Positions 44,613 to 54,659 of a DNA stretch of 64,000 nt are shown piece after piece. This DNA comes from Durusdinium trenchii (taxonomy: Eukaryota > Sar > Dinophyceae > Suessiales > Symbiodiniaceae). The notes beneath the pieces were generated by a model. The model worked only from the letters and a program-made list of their open reading frames with translations, made no database searches and was not told the origin of the DNA. The stretch spans positions 62,001-126,000 of the forward strand of contig CAXAMN010004158.1 in NCBI GenBank assembly GCA_963970005.1, given 5' to 3'. Made by a program: the position numbers and the translations under genes. Position 1 is the first letter of the stretch; every line of letters begins with the position of its first letter.

Positions 44613-45788
44613 CAAAGAAGGTGCTCCGACAGCTGCAGCCAGGCTGAAACCGAGCAGCAGAGCCGGGCCCGCGAGCGGGTGCAGATGCGGCTCGGTGTTT
44701 CGCTTCGGGACGACGGGACGAGGGACGAACGAACCGTGGGACGAGGCGATGTGGGAAGAAAGACAGTCCAAAACAAAAGGATATTTATACTCCCCTTGAG
44801 TACTCCCCTGCCCTTCGGTCCACATGGAACCCCAAAACCGCTGGGTTGTGGCGGAAAATGGTCGAAACCACTGGGATTTTTTCTCTGGTTGCATGTGATT
44901 TTGCGGGAGAGTAGGGTGTGTGTGTGTGTTCATATCTTTTAAAGGTTGTGGTTGTTCATGGAAGGAGCTGAGCCGAGCTGATTTGTATTTTTTGCAGACG
45001 CTGATTCAATTTAGGTAATGTTTTATGGCAGTACAGTGGTTTCAGACTAGACGGCGCAAGCCCAATTTGATGTCTTCTATACATATTTGGGGGGTCGGTC
45101 CATATATATATGAAGCACCTCACTTGGGGATTGCGCCATCTTCTCCGACCCCACTGTAATTCATGTGTGGAATAATTGGTTCCATTTGAGTCCTGGTGTT
45201 CAACGTGAGCTACTTGGCCGGGAGAGAAAACACGACTGGTTTTAGGGGGAGGTCGATTGAAGAGCGGTCTAGCCAGCAGTGGTCTGTTGGTATGCTTGGA
45301 GTCAAAAGAAACACATGTTTCAGGGGTCTACCTTTTTTGGTGTGCTGGTACTATGAACCTCCACTCGTGGTCCTTGTTGGTGACCCCCTACCTCTAGCTT
45401 CAGACTAGAAGGTTCATAGCTGGTACCACATATTGAGTCACCAAATCATCCACTTCTGGTCGGCCCACACTAGTCCCGTCCCACCCTTCGCCTTTGCGTC
45501 CTACCAGGCAACTCATGGAGCTCCGAGTGCAGATCGAGCACTATCGTGCACAGGCGTCCGCGGACGCGTAGAACCGCACGCCGACGGCAACGCATCCGAA
45601 TCGCCGAAGGCCCTGGGTGGTCACTTCGTGGCGGTGGCAGACCGGTGGCAGGGTGGTTGAACATCCAACACCTCCATGCCCCCCACGCGGTGAATGAGAG
45701 GTTACCATTAAATGAAGTCCAAGTATGCTCTCAACGGGATTGATCTTTACACACTCAACGTTCAACAAGGGAGGTATGATTCTTACAG
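44613..45788. other. Non-coding stretch
   Basis: A GC-rich island (44620-44760) with frames open on both strands, a GTGTGTGTGT tract at 44918, and an inverted repeat at 45340-45430. No exon supported. Confidence 0.4.
45340..45430. repeat. Imperfect inverted repeat
   Basis: TGTGCTGGTACTATGAACCT at 45341 pairs with AGGTTCATAGCTGGTACCAC at 45409 apart from small bulges. Not one of the A-E families. Confidence 0.65.
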
Positions 45789-45984
45789 GTCTTGGAATCA
45801 ACCGCCAGACATGACCGTCCACCTGTGTCGCAACTCATTTAGTCCAGCTGGTTGGCAGGATTGGCTTGCCACCCACCTGGAAACCCCGGTCCCAACCAGA
45901 ATCGAGAGGTTGTTCCAAGATGGCAGGATGCTTTACATCGGAAGGAGCTGGGAGATAGCTGGAGCTGGGGAAACATCCAGAACT
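45789..45984 (+). CDS. Exon 1 (seen) of a four-exon gene, unknown protein
   Basis: Acceptor GATTCTTACAG ends at 45788. The frame reads SWNQPPDMTVHLCRNSFSPA then GWQDWLATHLETPVPTRIER and LFQDGRMLYIGRSWEIAG. Donor ACT|GTTTCT in phase 0 leads into 46172. Trp-rich with strand-like segments; family not recognised. The frame is open upstream as well, so the start may be earlier. Confidence 0.52.
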
Positions 45985-46171
45985 GTTTCTGTGACTGGGA
46001 CTGTGTAAACCCAGGCATGAATTAGATCCAAGAGCCCACCCTCAGAGAGCAATGACCATTTCCATCCATATATGGAAGAGTTGCTTTGGAAGCTTCCCAA
46101 TGTAGAACTCTTCCCGTCCGGATGTTTGGCATTTGGGAAGGACATTCGTGTGTCTTCTTTCTTTTCTTCAG

Positions 46172-46426
46172 AACATGAATGACAACAGGCACCCCATTCG
46201 TCTCTTCAGCATCATGTTCAATCCCTATAGCGGCCCGGTCCAGGTCCAGTCTGACCCAGCGGTCGGACCTGGTGACCTGGTCCAAACCGCAACCGGTGCA
46301 ATGACCAACCTCCGTCTCGGTCCAGGTGTCAGGCCTGAGTCCGGCGACCCGAGTCCGGTACCGGAGGTGACCGGAGGTGAAGTTCGGAACATGATTCAGG
46401 GATGGGAGAAGCAGGATGTCAAAAGA
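46172..46426 (+). CDS. Exon 2 of the four-exon gene
   Basis: Acceptor TCTTCTTTCTTTTCTTCAG ends at 46171. NMNDNRHPIRLFSIMFNPYS, then a Gly/Pro/Val-rich stretch and EVRNMIQGWEKQDVKR. A GC donor (AAAAGA|GCTGGT) keeps phase 0 for the next exon; the alternative GT donor three bases on would put a stop in it. Confidence 0.58.
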
Positions 46427-46706
46427 GCTGGTTGGTTGGTCATATTTCAGTGTTCTTCTTTTCAGCTTGAGCATGTCCTTTTTTTTCTTGGCGGAAGACG
46501 GCCACTCTCACTCGCTCCTTTTCAACCACCACTCTCTCCGCGCTGAGGTGCCGGAGGCACAGGCTCGAAGTTGGCCTTGGCGGACAGCCGGGGGCCTCGG
46601 AGGGAAGGCTCTCTCTTGTGATTCAGTGGGGCTGGGTGGTTTACTGAGGAGATACGCCAGCATCGTGGTTTTTTCCGGGTGTTAACCAGGCATGCTTGGT
46701 TTGCAG

Positions 46707-46871
46707 ATCGATGCCCCAACAACCAAAGACTTGAAGTCTAAATTCAACAGCGGTGAAGCAGGTTGCTTTTTTTCCCACCTGCCAGGTGAGGGTCTCTTGT
46801 TCTTTTACGCGAGGAGCAGCTCCTTCCAAATCACCTATCAGGGTTGGGATCCACTCGAAGTAAATTGGAAA
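46707..46871 (+). CDS. Exon 3 of the four-exon gene
   Basis: Acceptor ATGCTTGGTTTGCAG ends at 46706 and a canonical AAA|GTATGT donor follows 46871. 55 codons, phase 0 to 0: IDAPTTKDLKSKFNSGEAGC then FYARSSSFQITYQGWDPLEV. Reads as a folded beta-rich domain. Unknown family. Confidence 0.6.
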
Positions 46872-47342
46872 GTATGTGTTTTAACAGAGATTGGTGCTTC
46901 GGTTGGGGCTCTTCGGAGACTGGGCATGGTCCCCAAAACGACCGTCACCAGCAGTGTGAGATGGCCCCCCAGTCACGGATGTCCGACCATGTCCGGCCCG
47001 GCTGCCGACCCAACGGCTGAATCAACACCAGGTGATCGTGGGGGGCGTCGGTGCAGACTGGGCACCGACTCGTAGGTGACTGGAGAAATCTCCACACGAT
47101 CTCACACGTTTTTTGCTGGTGTTTTTAAATGTTGTTTCCTTTTCACACTTGTCCACCTAATATCCACTCATGTCGACGATGATTCACTAGAGAAGAGGAT
47201 CATAGGCTTCTCGAAGGGACCAGGAAGAATTGGTCAGCCCAGACCTCGCCAGAAATATCTGGGCGGTGATTTCACACCATTCCGATGTGACATTTGGTGA
47301 CATTCCAACTCTGAGCTGGCTCCAGTCTTCCAGCTACAGTAG

Positions 47343-47456
47343 TGGTGGAGGTTCGGCCAACACCCTGAGTCCACCGAGAGCGCATTCGTTGTGTTCGCTC
47401 CGACAGTTCTGCGCCCCCGATGGGACCGGTACATTCAGGCGAAGCAATGCAGCGGA
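47343..47456 (+). CDS. Exon 4 (candidate) of the four-exon gene
   Basis: Acceptor CTTCCAGCTACAGTAG, phase 0 to 0, ESTESAFVVFAPTVLRPRWD then RYIQAKQCSG, donor GGA|GTACGT. Phase agrees with exon 3. A second frame (SGGGSANTLSPPRAHSLCSL) is open too. Confidence 0.35.
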
Positions 47457-48122
47457 GTACGTAGACATGGGCCTACTGCAGGAATCTGTTCACTAGTAGA
47501 AGGAAGTTGAAGCATGGTTTCAGACGGTTTCAGAGGTTCGATGGCACATGATGGCACTGGCACCCCTACATGTCTTCGACAGATGTTTTTCCATACACTT
47601 ATAGATCAAAGTGATGAACTCCCAGGGTCCCGTATACCGACCGCCTCAGCCCTGACCCAGGCAGGCGTGAAGACGCGAGGCCCAAATCTCCACACAGGAG
47701 CCCCGCCGTCACCGCACACAGAGAGGGAACGGTGTTGACGCGGTGGGACCTCGCGGTGTTCGGATCCAGATTTGGGAAACGAGCCGACCCGGTTCATGCT
47801 TCATGAAGTCTATATAAAGGACGATGTTTCAATTCGTCGAACAGGAACCACATGGAACCACTGACTGGTTAGGGTTTAGGGTTACCAGCTAAAGATGGAC
47901 CACTCACTTGTTGATGTCCAGGACCCACCTGAACTTGTGATTGTTGTTCTTGTTCAGCTCGGAAAGATGCGGGCTCATGACCAAACGGGCGGTTGGGGGA
48001 TCTTTGGTCCATCCTGACACCACCTGACTGGTCGTGCGCTGTGAACAACTTGAAGAACTACCAACTTGCATGACATCAGGGTATCTCGACTGACTCCGCT
48101 CAACCATTTCTGACTGACTTAG
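47457..48122. other. Non-coding stretch with telomere-like tract
   Basis: No supported exon; contains GGTTAGGGTTTAGGGTT at 47867-47883. Confidence 0.4.
47867..47885. repeat. Telomere-like TTTAGGG tract
   Basis: GGTTAGGGTTTAGGGTTAC: two and a half TTTAGGG-type units, interstitial. Confidence 0.6.
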
Positions 48123-48386
48123 GGATGCGAACGTATGCCGTGTTGCAGTTGATGACTTCTTCCCCCAAAGTTTGCCTCCTTTGCAAGTGGTACCAACTGC
48201 TGCAGTTGTCAAAAGAAATCATGAACCAACTCGCAGACAGGGAAAACAGGTTGTTATATATCCACAAAAACGTACCTCCGCAAGCGCGCCGCGAGTCCTG
48301 CGTGCTGCCCCTTACGTAGGACTGGCCTCGTGTCGCAGATCAAGAGTGCTGCCAGCAAGCTCTCGTGGGAGTGCTGAGGATCGACT
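48123..48386 (+). CDS. Exon of a gene ending at 49388, unknown protein
   Basis: Acceptor CATTTCTGACTGACTTAG (48122). The frame has no ATG and reads DANVCRVAVDDFFPQSLPPL, QVVPTAAVVKRNHEPTRRQG, then Arg/Ser/Ala-rich to a CT|GTGAGC donor. A second frame (MRTYAVLQLMTSSPKVCLLC) is open over the first half. Phase 2 end fits an exon start at 48741. Confidence 0.45.
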
Positions 48387-48740
48387 GTGAGCGACTGTGA
48401 GTATGGGGAACCCACAGGGCTCTCGGGTTGGTGAAGAGAAACCCTGACAGGTTTTTCTGAGATTATTCATGGATTGACACTCTGGTATAGAAGGGTATTG
48501 TGGGGGGGGGGGGTTCTAGAGTTCTATAGATATCGGTCAATGGCGTTCCATGTACATTCAGGAATGCAGGATGACGATGACAAGGCTGTCGGGGGTGCTT
48601 TGGGAGGCGCGCTTCCACTGGCACCACGAAGCGAGCATCATCGTGTTATGATGTGTGATGTCCCAGATCCATAAGTACAATCGATATCAAGTAATTACTA
48701 CTAGTCCGGTTCCTTTAAACCCGCGTGTGGTTCTCCCCAG

Positions 48741-48905
48741 TTCCTTCAATGACTTCCCGCTCTCGGCTCAGTACCCGTTGCCGTTGAGCATTGAGCGCTT
48801 GAGGTCCGTCGTTTCTCGAAGGAGTCGATCGCTGAGGCTAGGCTGGCGCTCGGGCAGCTCCAGTGGGTGGCGCTCAAGCTCCTCAAGCCCCAGAAGTGCC
48901 AAGAC
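48741..48905 (+). CDS. Exon region with two usable frames
   Basis: Acceptor GTGTGGTTCTCCCCAG ends at 48740. First frame: SFNDFPLSAQYPLPLSIERL. From about 48822 a second frame reads ESIAEARLALGQLQWVALKL then LKPQK and looks more protein-like. Either a very short intron or a frameshift separates them, or the second begins its own exon. The end is nominal. Confidence 0.35.
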
Positions 48906-48968
48906 GGAGTGCCTTAGCGCTAACAAGTGGCGTGGCATGTGTACCTGCTAGAGGGAGGGATGGGACAG

Positions 48969-49056
48969 GTGCTCAAAAGGCAGCTGGGCACCAGACAACC
49001 CGAAGGGAAGAGGAAGGGGAAGAAGAAGAGGAAGGAGCAGGATGGTGCGCCAGCCG
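48969..49056 (+). CDS. Lysine-rich exon
   Basis: GATGGGACAG acceptor (48968). VLKRQLGTRQPEGKRKGKKK then RKEQDGAPA in phase 0, donor GCCG|GTTATG. The KRKGKKKRK run is a likely nuclear-localisation signal. The next intron is about 117 bases, almost all pyrimidine. Confidence 0.52.
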
Positions 49057-49173
49057 GTTATGTCTGGCTTTCATGGTCTCTCTTTCGCTTTCGCTCTCCC
49101 TCGTTTTGTTATTTCTCTCTTTCTCTCGCACTTTCTTTCGTTCCCTTTCCCGTTCCCAGTCCCTTTCCCGCAG

Positions 49174-49260
49174 AAAACGCAACTAATGCAAGGCAATCAA
49201 CATCAAAAACGGAACATGCTAATAATGCAGGCAACTCGGGCAGCATAAATGGCACCAAGG
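49174..49260 (+). CDS. Asn/Ser-rich exon
   Basis: A superb acceptor (CCCAGTCCCTTTCCCGCAG, 49173). Two bases complete Glu, then NATNARQSTSKTEHANNAGN and SGSINGTK. A GC donor AAGG|GCTTTT leads in phase 1 to 49333. If unspliced the frame would stop two codons later (TGA). Confidence 0.55.
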
Positions 49261-49332
49261 GCTTTTGAAGCCGAAAAATCGGAAGGCCACAAGACACTGT
49301 AAAGCACTTCCAAAGGTTAATTGGGTCTGCAG

Positions 49333-49388
49333 GTGCGGCGGCTCCCGCCTTAACCTTTGGCTACCAAGAGAACCCAAGAACATGCTGA
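49333..49388 (+). CDS. Terminal exon
   Basis: GGGTCTGCAG acceptor (49332). Phase 1 gives AAAPALTFGYQENPRTC and TGA at 49386-49388. An alternative frame also continues. The sequence after it is AT-rich and non-coding, as a 3' untranslated region would be. Confidence 0.42.
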
Positions 49389-50099
49389 AAATTGTGTGGG
49401 CTTGGCACTGGAACCGTACGTAAGGCACACTGTAAAAGCCAACGGTTTCTTGCTCCCAAAGCAACAACAAAACCTCGTAGATTTTGTGACTTTTGACTTT
49501 CTGAAAAGCCGTGCAAATAGAGCGCATGGTTTGTGGCTTGCCGTTCAAAAACAGCCCTTAGGCTCCTAATGCGAACAGTCTTGCAAACCCCAGGTTCAAC
49601 ACATTGGTGTTTACATTGTCTCCAGCCTTCAAAGTTAACACCATTAAAGTACAAAGTTGACCTTGGCAAAGACCATTAAAGAGCAAGTTGTTGGACTCCC
49701 AGGGTTGTAACTGTTATGGTGCCTAATGCAGAAATCATGTAAATACCGTGTGTGTTTTGTTAGCTTTCAGTTGTTGAAAGCATGTGTAACTTCCTGATGT
49801 TCAAGAACGCCTTTACATGTCTTTACAGTGACACGATAAGATTCTTGGGAATGGCCCTGCTTCATATGCCCCAGGTTTTGCATCTTTTTGGGGGGGCTTG
49901 CGTGCACAATGGCCCCGCAATCGAATCCAAAGACATCGCCCAGCACTTACCGGAGTCCTTCTCAGTAACACGCCGAGATGGTGCTCCGCTTACGCTCTCG
50001 TTCATCGTCCTAGATGGGTCTCGGCGGATTCCGTATATATCACTTCTAAGCTGTAGGGTGTCACCTGGTGTCACCGGGTGTCACCCCCGGTTTTTCCAG
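49389..50099. other. AT-richer non-coding stretch
   Basis: Composition shifts to AT-rich here. AAAGGTTAA at 49313 and TTAACCTTT at 49353 pair around the terminal exon. Near 50058, GGTGTCACC repeats three times before the next acceptor. Confidence 0.45.
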
Positions 50100-50272
50100 C
50101 AGAAAGATCATCGGCCATGGAAATTCCAGTGTCTCCTGTTTCTGAAGCTGTCTCCAGTCGCGACGTGAAATGTCCACCTTCAGGTCTCGACGAAGATGAG
50201 GGGCGCTCCACCGGGGACCTCTACGTGGCTAATGAACCGGGCGACACGTCAAGGATGGCCACACGGAAGTGA
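50100..50272 (+). CDS. Exon, acidic/serine-rich
   Basis: CCCCCGGTTTTTCCAG acceptor (50099). Phase 1: ERSSAMEIPVSPVSEAVSSR then DVKCPPSGLDEDEGRSTGDL and YVANEPGDTSRMATRK, to TGA 50270-50272. Reads as a disordered acidic tail. May be terminal, or end at ACACG|GAAGTG (a GA donor). Confidence 0.5.
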
Positions 50273-50367
50273 CAATCAGACGTCGGCAGGCAATGAGACG
50301 AATGGGCACATCACTATGTTGTTGAAGGTTTTTTCCCATCTTACTCCAGGCTCGACCGCAATTATAT

Positions 50368-50463
50368 CCCAGATGCTCCATGTGGTACGTATATATGCCG
50401 ATCAGTTAGTGTGGTTTGAGGGGTCAATGTAGTCATATATGGCAGTCCCATGGAGCGTCTGGA
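50368..50463. repeat. Family A element copy
   Basis: CCCAGATGCTCCATGTGGTA, ATGCCGATCAGTTAGTGTGG, ATATATGGCAGTCCCATGGA, ending GCGTCTGG. Confidence 0.7.
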
Positions 50464-50750
50464 CCGTTTGGGTATGGATGGTTTCCAACGTCTCATGACG
50501 TCTCATCTAAGAGCATTTGGTTTCTGGTGTTCCGCTTGAAGGTTGTTCAAGTCGGATGGGCCCTTTCGGCCTGGACACCGAAGACTGCGCTGATGGCGCC
50601 CCCGAACCTTTTGGTTGTAACAGAAGTCATATGAAGTAATGTAGACCTCTTCATACGAAGGGTTTGTTATTTCTTATATTCGACATTATTAGTTGGTTTG
50701 GGTCAATACGGTTAGGTGGTTTGTTCTATATAGTTGGACGTGAGTGAAAG

Positions 50751-50966
50751 ATGACTCCCCGGGCCATGTCCATCCTGCTCTCGGGGCAACCTCGCTCCAT
50801 GGCTCTTCACTCGGGCCGTCGGCCATCCAAGATGCCCGACGGCGGCCGTCCGAACGCGCGTCTCACGGAGAAAAGCGGTCGTCCTTTGCCGCCGGAACTG
50901 GGCGGGGTGGGATCAAAAACCGGAACTGGAGCTGGGGTTGAGAAGGGGACGGTACCTCCAAAGTAA
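50751..50966 (+). CDS. Complete small ORF, 71 codons
   Basis: ATG at 50751 to TAA at 50964-50966: MTPRAMSILLSGQPRSMALH, SGRRPSKMPDGGRPNARLTE, then GVGSKTGTGAGVEKGTVPPK. Codons are even and GC-rich at the third position. It could be an intronless small gene or a first exon. Basic, Gly/Pro-rich, no motif. Confidence 0.42.
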   Translation: MTPRAMSILLSGQPRSMALHSGRRPSKMPDGGRPNARLTEKSGRPLPPELGGVGSKTGTGAGVEKGTVPPK

Positions 50967-51117
50967 TGTAGACTTAAATAAATATATATATACCTGGGTC
51001 TTCATAAGTATGCAATTTTTCTGCCTTTTCATTCAATACTGCTTTTTCAAGCAAACGCCAACTATTTTGTACTGAAGCACTTTTTGCATTGACATGTTTT
51101 CTATGGTAAGTCAAGGT

Positions 51118-51183
51118 TTTGAAACGGCGACTTTTCCCGACCAAACGGCGACTTTCCCCGACCAAACGGCGACTTTTGCCAAC
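51118..51183. repeat. 21-bp tandem repeat, three units
   Basis: AAACGGCGACTTTTCCCGACC, repeated three times with small changes (the third unit ends TTTTGCCAAC). Isolated AAACGGC echoes follow at 51214 and 51262. Confidence 0.85.
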
Positions 51184-51681
51184 TGCTAATTTGGCAACCT
51201 CTGTAAACACATCGAAACGGCGTTTTTGACGGCAAACGACTGAAATTTGTGCTGTTTCTCCAAACGGCAGAAAAAACACACCCGTGGAAGGTCCAGGTAT
51301 ATATTATATATACATATATATACATAAACCCGCCCATTTGAATTGTAAAATCTCTTCTTCAAGAGGGGATTCATGATCCAAGAGCCTACATTAGCCGCCT
51401 TGCTTGCACCCCTTTTCATGGGCACTGGGGTTCGCTGCAGAGGTGGAAGGAACCATTCACTAAGGGCAATGATATGGGCTACCTGACCTGCTTCAGGTGC
51501 GATATGTGCACGTGGAATTCCCTCCGAATCATCCCAGGAGGGGGCTATAGATCCCAATCATTCAAAGCACGTTTTATTTAGTGTCTTGGTGACTTTGCAT
51601 TGCTTTGAAGAACACACGGCGCCGTCTCCCGTCTCATCTGCAATATATTAGACTATACAGAGCACGCGACCACGAGGAGTC

Positions 51682-51963
51682 ATGAGTCAGGACAGCTTTG
51701 AAAGGCTGCAGAGAAACCATCCAGGCTTCTTAATCTGTCATGAAGTCATGAATTTCTTAATCCATCAAGGCTTCCAGAGAATGGAGTCAGGAGGTGTTCA
51801 GGAAGCAGTGACAGAACAGGTCGAAATCCATCGAAATCATTGGGACTGCGGCTCCGAAAAACACCTCCAGGCTCACAAAACAGCACAGGACCCGGTGGCC
51901 ATCAGACCAGAGGAGAGTCGTGCGATGCGCACTGAGTACATGCCCTGGATCTCCGATCGATGA
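51682..51963 (+). CDS. Possible 93-codon ORF
   Basis: ATG 51682 to TGA 51961-51963: MSQDSFERLQRNHPGFLICH, then EVMNFLIHQGFQRMESGG and many Gln, His and Glu. It ends five bases before a family A element. No splice signals and no family; it may be an intronic chance frame. Confidence 0.3.
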   Translation: MSQDSFERLQRNHPGFLICHEVMNFLIHQGFQRMESGGVQEAVTEQVEIHRNHWDCGSEKHLQAHKTAQDPVAIRPEESRAMRTEYMPWISDR

Positions 51964-51968
51964 CCAAA

Positions 51969-52075
51969 CCCAGACACGACGAGTCTGGGACTGCCATAGG
52001 ACTGCCGCCCCAGACAGACCCCAGTCAACCACCCCAACTGATCGGCAGTCCTATGGCAGTCCCATGGTGTCTGGG
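51969..52075. mobile_element. Family A miniature element
   Basis: Left CCCAGACACGACGAGTCTGG, itself a small inverted repeat; right CATGGTGTCTGGG. The inside carries CCAGTCAACCACCCCAACTG, the reverse of the block in 4284-4403. Confidence 0.75.
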
Positions 52076-53037
52076 AAACCTATAGTGCCAAAATACTGGC
52101 CCATGGATTTGGAGACCACTTTGGAGGGGGGGGAACACTTCGATGGGGTGGAAAATGCAACCCGCAGCGGCCACTTGTTTCTGAAAACAGCGGCCCGGCT
52201 GACTGTAATCACAGCTGACTGAGATCATGTGCAACTATAATTAGAACTGCTCAGTGCCATGTGTGAGCGATGGTTGCTGAACAGAGAGCCGTGGCTGAAC
52301 AGAGAGCCGTGGTGAGGTCGATCAAGTCTTGATGACTCTTTTGCAGGACTGGCCATTGACCCTTATTTCTTGCAGGAAGTCAGTCATGCCCAAGAATGAA
52401 CGTGTACTCGATTTACAACTCTATTATCCAGATACCACCATGTCGCTGGTAACCAGTTCCAAAGACTAGGCAGCTGACCTCCATAGTCCTGGTTCCGGCT
52501 TCGTGGCATAGCCACGCAGCCACGACCTGTGGCGCCATGTGCGGGGGGCGGGAATGACCTGGCGTCCCAAGTTCGTTGGTACCGAAGGGGAAATGGGAAT
52601 CACCAGGACCCCAAAGGGTCTGTGAATGGACACCCCCAAAAACCTCTAGTTAGGGGCTATTAATGGACACCCTTTCCGTGGTGCTGGCACATATACCGTA
52701 TATATCCGTGGTTTTTTTGGAATGGGGTCATGAGGGTCATGTCCCATTTTCTAAGGTACTTGAAGTCGGGTCCAGATACAGACATTCCTCCATAGTATAG
52801 AATATGGTGTTTGGGTGACATGGGCGTCGATGTCAGCTGCGAGTCACACCACACCAATGTAGGCATATATACCATACATGGAGTGTTTGGGTATAGTATC
52901 TCAGTATCTCTTGCTGGATCCGGCTGGAACACACCCACCATATGCTCCTTGTTTCAAGTGTTCAAGACCGCAGTCTTCTAGTTTAACGTGGCTTGTGACT
53001 TGTGTTCTTTATGGCTTTCTTTGCTTTAACACCACAG
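52076..53037. other. Non-coding stretch
   Basis: Includes an inverted family A copy (52800-52899, ends TATACCATACATGGAGTGTT then TGGG) and a partial family E copy (about 52732). No exon supported. Confidence 0.45.
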
Positions 53038-53159
53038 GCACCGAGCAGTTTCAACGTCCGATGTTGCCGAGGAATTCGAACGAATTTGCCGGAGCAGCTG
53101 CGCTGGTTGGGCAGTTGCCAGACTTGGGCGCCTCGGAGAGTCAGTACGACGCGGCGTCA
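53038..53159 (+). CDS. Exon, unknown protein
   Basis: Acceptor TTCTTTGCTTTAACACCACA then G (53037). Phase 1 to 0: TEQFQRPMLPRNSNEFAGAA then ALVGQLPDLGASESQYDAAS. Donor TCA|GTTACTATTT. Two other frames are open but less natural. The intron begins with an ACTAGTAG cluster. Confidence 0.5.
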
Positions 53160-53186
53160 GTTACTATTTACTAATTATTGTTTCTG

Positions 53187-53345
53187 CTAGCAGCTTCTTG
53201 TTACTACTAGTAAGGCACTTGTTACTAGTAGCGATACACTTGTTCCTAGTAGCTTATTGTTTCTATTTAATTCTTGTTTCTACTAGCTTCTCGTTACTAC
53301 TAGTAAGGCACTTGTTACTAGTAGCGAGGCCCTTTGCTCCTAGTA
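53187..53345. repeat. ACTAGTAG repeat cluster
   Basis: CTTGTTACTACTAGTAAGGC and TTGTTACTAGTAGCGA repeated, as at 1978-2375. Confidence 0.8.
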
Positions 53346-53879
53346 GCGTCCTTGTTCCTACCCAGGAAGGGTAAATACGCCAAGCACTACTTTTTGAACA
53401 AGGCCTGCAACTGAACCATTGTCATCCACTGGGCCCTGCTAATAGATAGACCCAAGTAATAAGTCTATGTTCTTGATTGGTGACTGAAAGCAGCTAGTAA
53501 TTTGGTGTGAGTGGGTGTAAGCGTGTCTTCAGTTTGCTTTGTTAATTTGGGTTTGTGGGTGGGGAAGGTCTCGTATAGTTTGTGCTGCTCAGGGTTGCTT
53601 GGCTAGCACTTGGCTGGCTTTCTCTTCTAAAAGGAGTTTAAATGGCCAATGGATGGTTGCGACGCCCCCGCAAATGCCGGATCCAAACTGGGCTATAGCT
53701 ATGTAATGCACCACTCAGTGAGTGTGCCTGCCTGCTCAATTGTCAAACAGATGTCACGAAAATCTGTGACCACGACATGGGGATGGGACACCTGTTCAAC
53801 ACATTTTCTGGATCCCAACTGCGCTCTTACTAGGCCTACTGAGCTCTTCCTGGCCATGCAATGCATTATCACTCTCAAG
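53346..53879. other. Non-coding stretch
   Basis: Nothing recognised apart from short open frames. Confidence 0.35.
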
Positions 53880-54118
53880 ACTTCCGCCCCGCGGCGTGGT
53901 CGTCCCTCCGAGAGCCGCAGCCCGACCAGACGTCCGGCCGCCCCGCCAAGCAGGCGGAGGCGTTCGGAAAAGGGCTGGATCTGGAGGCACTGAATCGGAG
54001 GCCCGGATCCAACAGACTGCAGCTGTGTGACAGCTGCGGGTGGAAAAACGGCGGGCCGGCGGGCTTTGGGAGCTGCGCCACTAGCAGATGCGCAGCAATC
54101 GACATGAAACCCTATGGG
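53880..54118 (+). CDS. Exon, Arg/Pro-rich, two frames open
   Basis: One frame: DFRPAAWSSLREPQPDQTSG, then KQAEAFGKGLDLEALNRRPG and LCDSCGWKNGGPAGFGSCAT (a C-x2-C pair and two more Cys). The other: SAPRRGRPSESRSPTRRPAA, stopping at TGA 53992. The first is longer and ends against a family C element at 54119. Splice sites are not clear. Confidence 0.42.
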
Positions 54119-54197
54119 TCCACCTTTGAGAGGTGATACACCTAATAGGTGCCAGGGTCCAGGACCCCGAGAAGGTAGGACTGGATCCCTAGGGAAG
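54119..54197. repeat. Family C element copy
   Basis: CACCTTTGAGAGGTGATACA ... CCGAGAAGGTAGGACTGGAT then CCCTAGGG. Confidence 0.55.
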
Positions 54198-54431
54198 AAG
54201 TAGAGTTGTGAAGAGTCATGATCCTACGAGACTTCATGGCAGTTAGCCAGTTGAATCTAGTTCTCGCAGAGACTCTCGCAGAGATCTTCGTGATTTTCTG
54301 ACCTTTCTTCAGCTTGGCGGTGCCAGACCAGTCTCTCTTGAAACTGAATATACTGGAGGAGTGATTGGAAATCCTGTGCCACCAGGGATAGCCAATTGAA
54401 ATCCACGTCATTAAAAGCTCACCAAAGATCC

Positions 54432-54659
54432 ATGTCAACAAAACAGGTCAACCTCGGCCTTGGCCGCTTCAGACAGACCTTGCCGTTCGCGGTCGCCCCA
54501 TGCCGCTCCCGTCGCCTCCACCGCACGCCGAGTCCTTCGCTTCTCAGGTCGAGGTCGAGCTCCGTGGAGGAGTTGAACGAGCTCAGTCGCTCTGCTCCAC
54601 CGGTGGACCGGGGACGAGGAGAGCGGGGACGTCGTCTTCGCCCCAACAATGGTGGATAG
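54432..54659 (+). CDS. Arg/Ser-rich ORF or terminal exon
   Basis: ATG 54432 to TAG 54657-54659: MSTKQVNLGLGRFRQTLPFA ... HRTPSPSLLRSRSSSVEELN ... DRGRGERGRRLRPNNGG. The RS and RGRGERGRR segments resemble RNA-binding tails. A strong acceptor (CCTTCGCTTCTCAG, 54547) suggests the true exon starts at 54548. A second frame from there (VEVELRGGVERAQSLCSTGG) is also open. Confidence 0.42.
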   Translation: MSTKQVNLGLGRFRQTLPFAVAPCRSRRLHRTPSPSLLRSRSSSVEELNELSRSAPPVDRGRGERGRRLRPNNGG

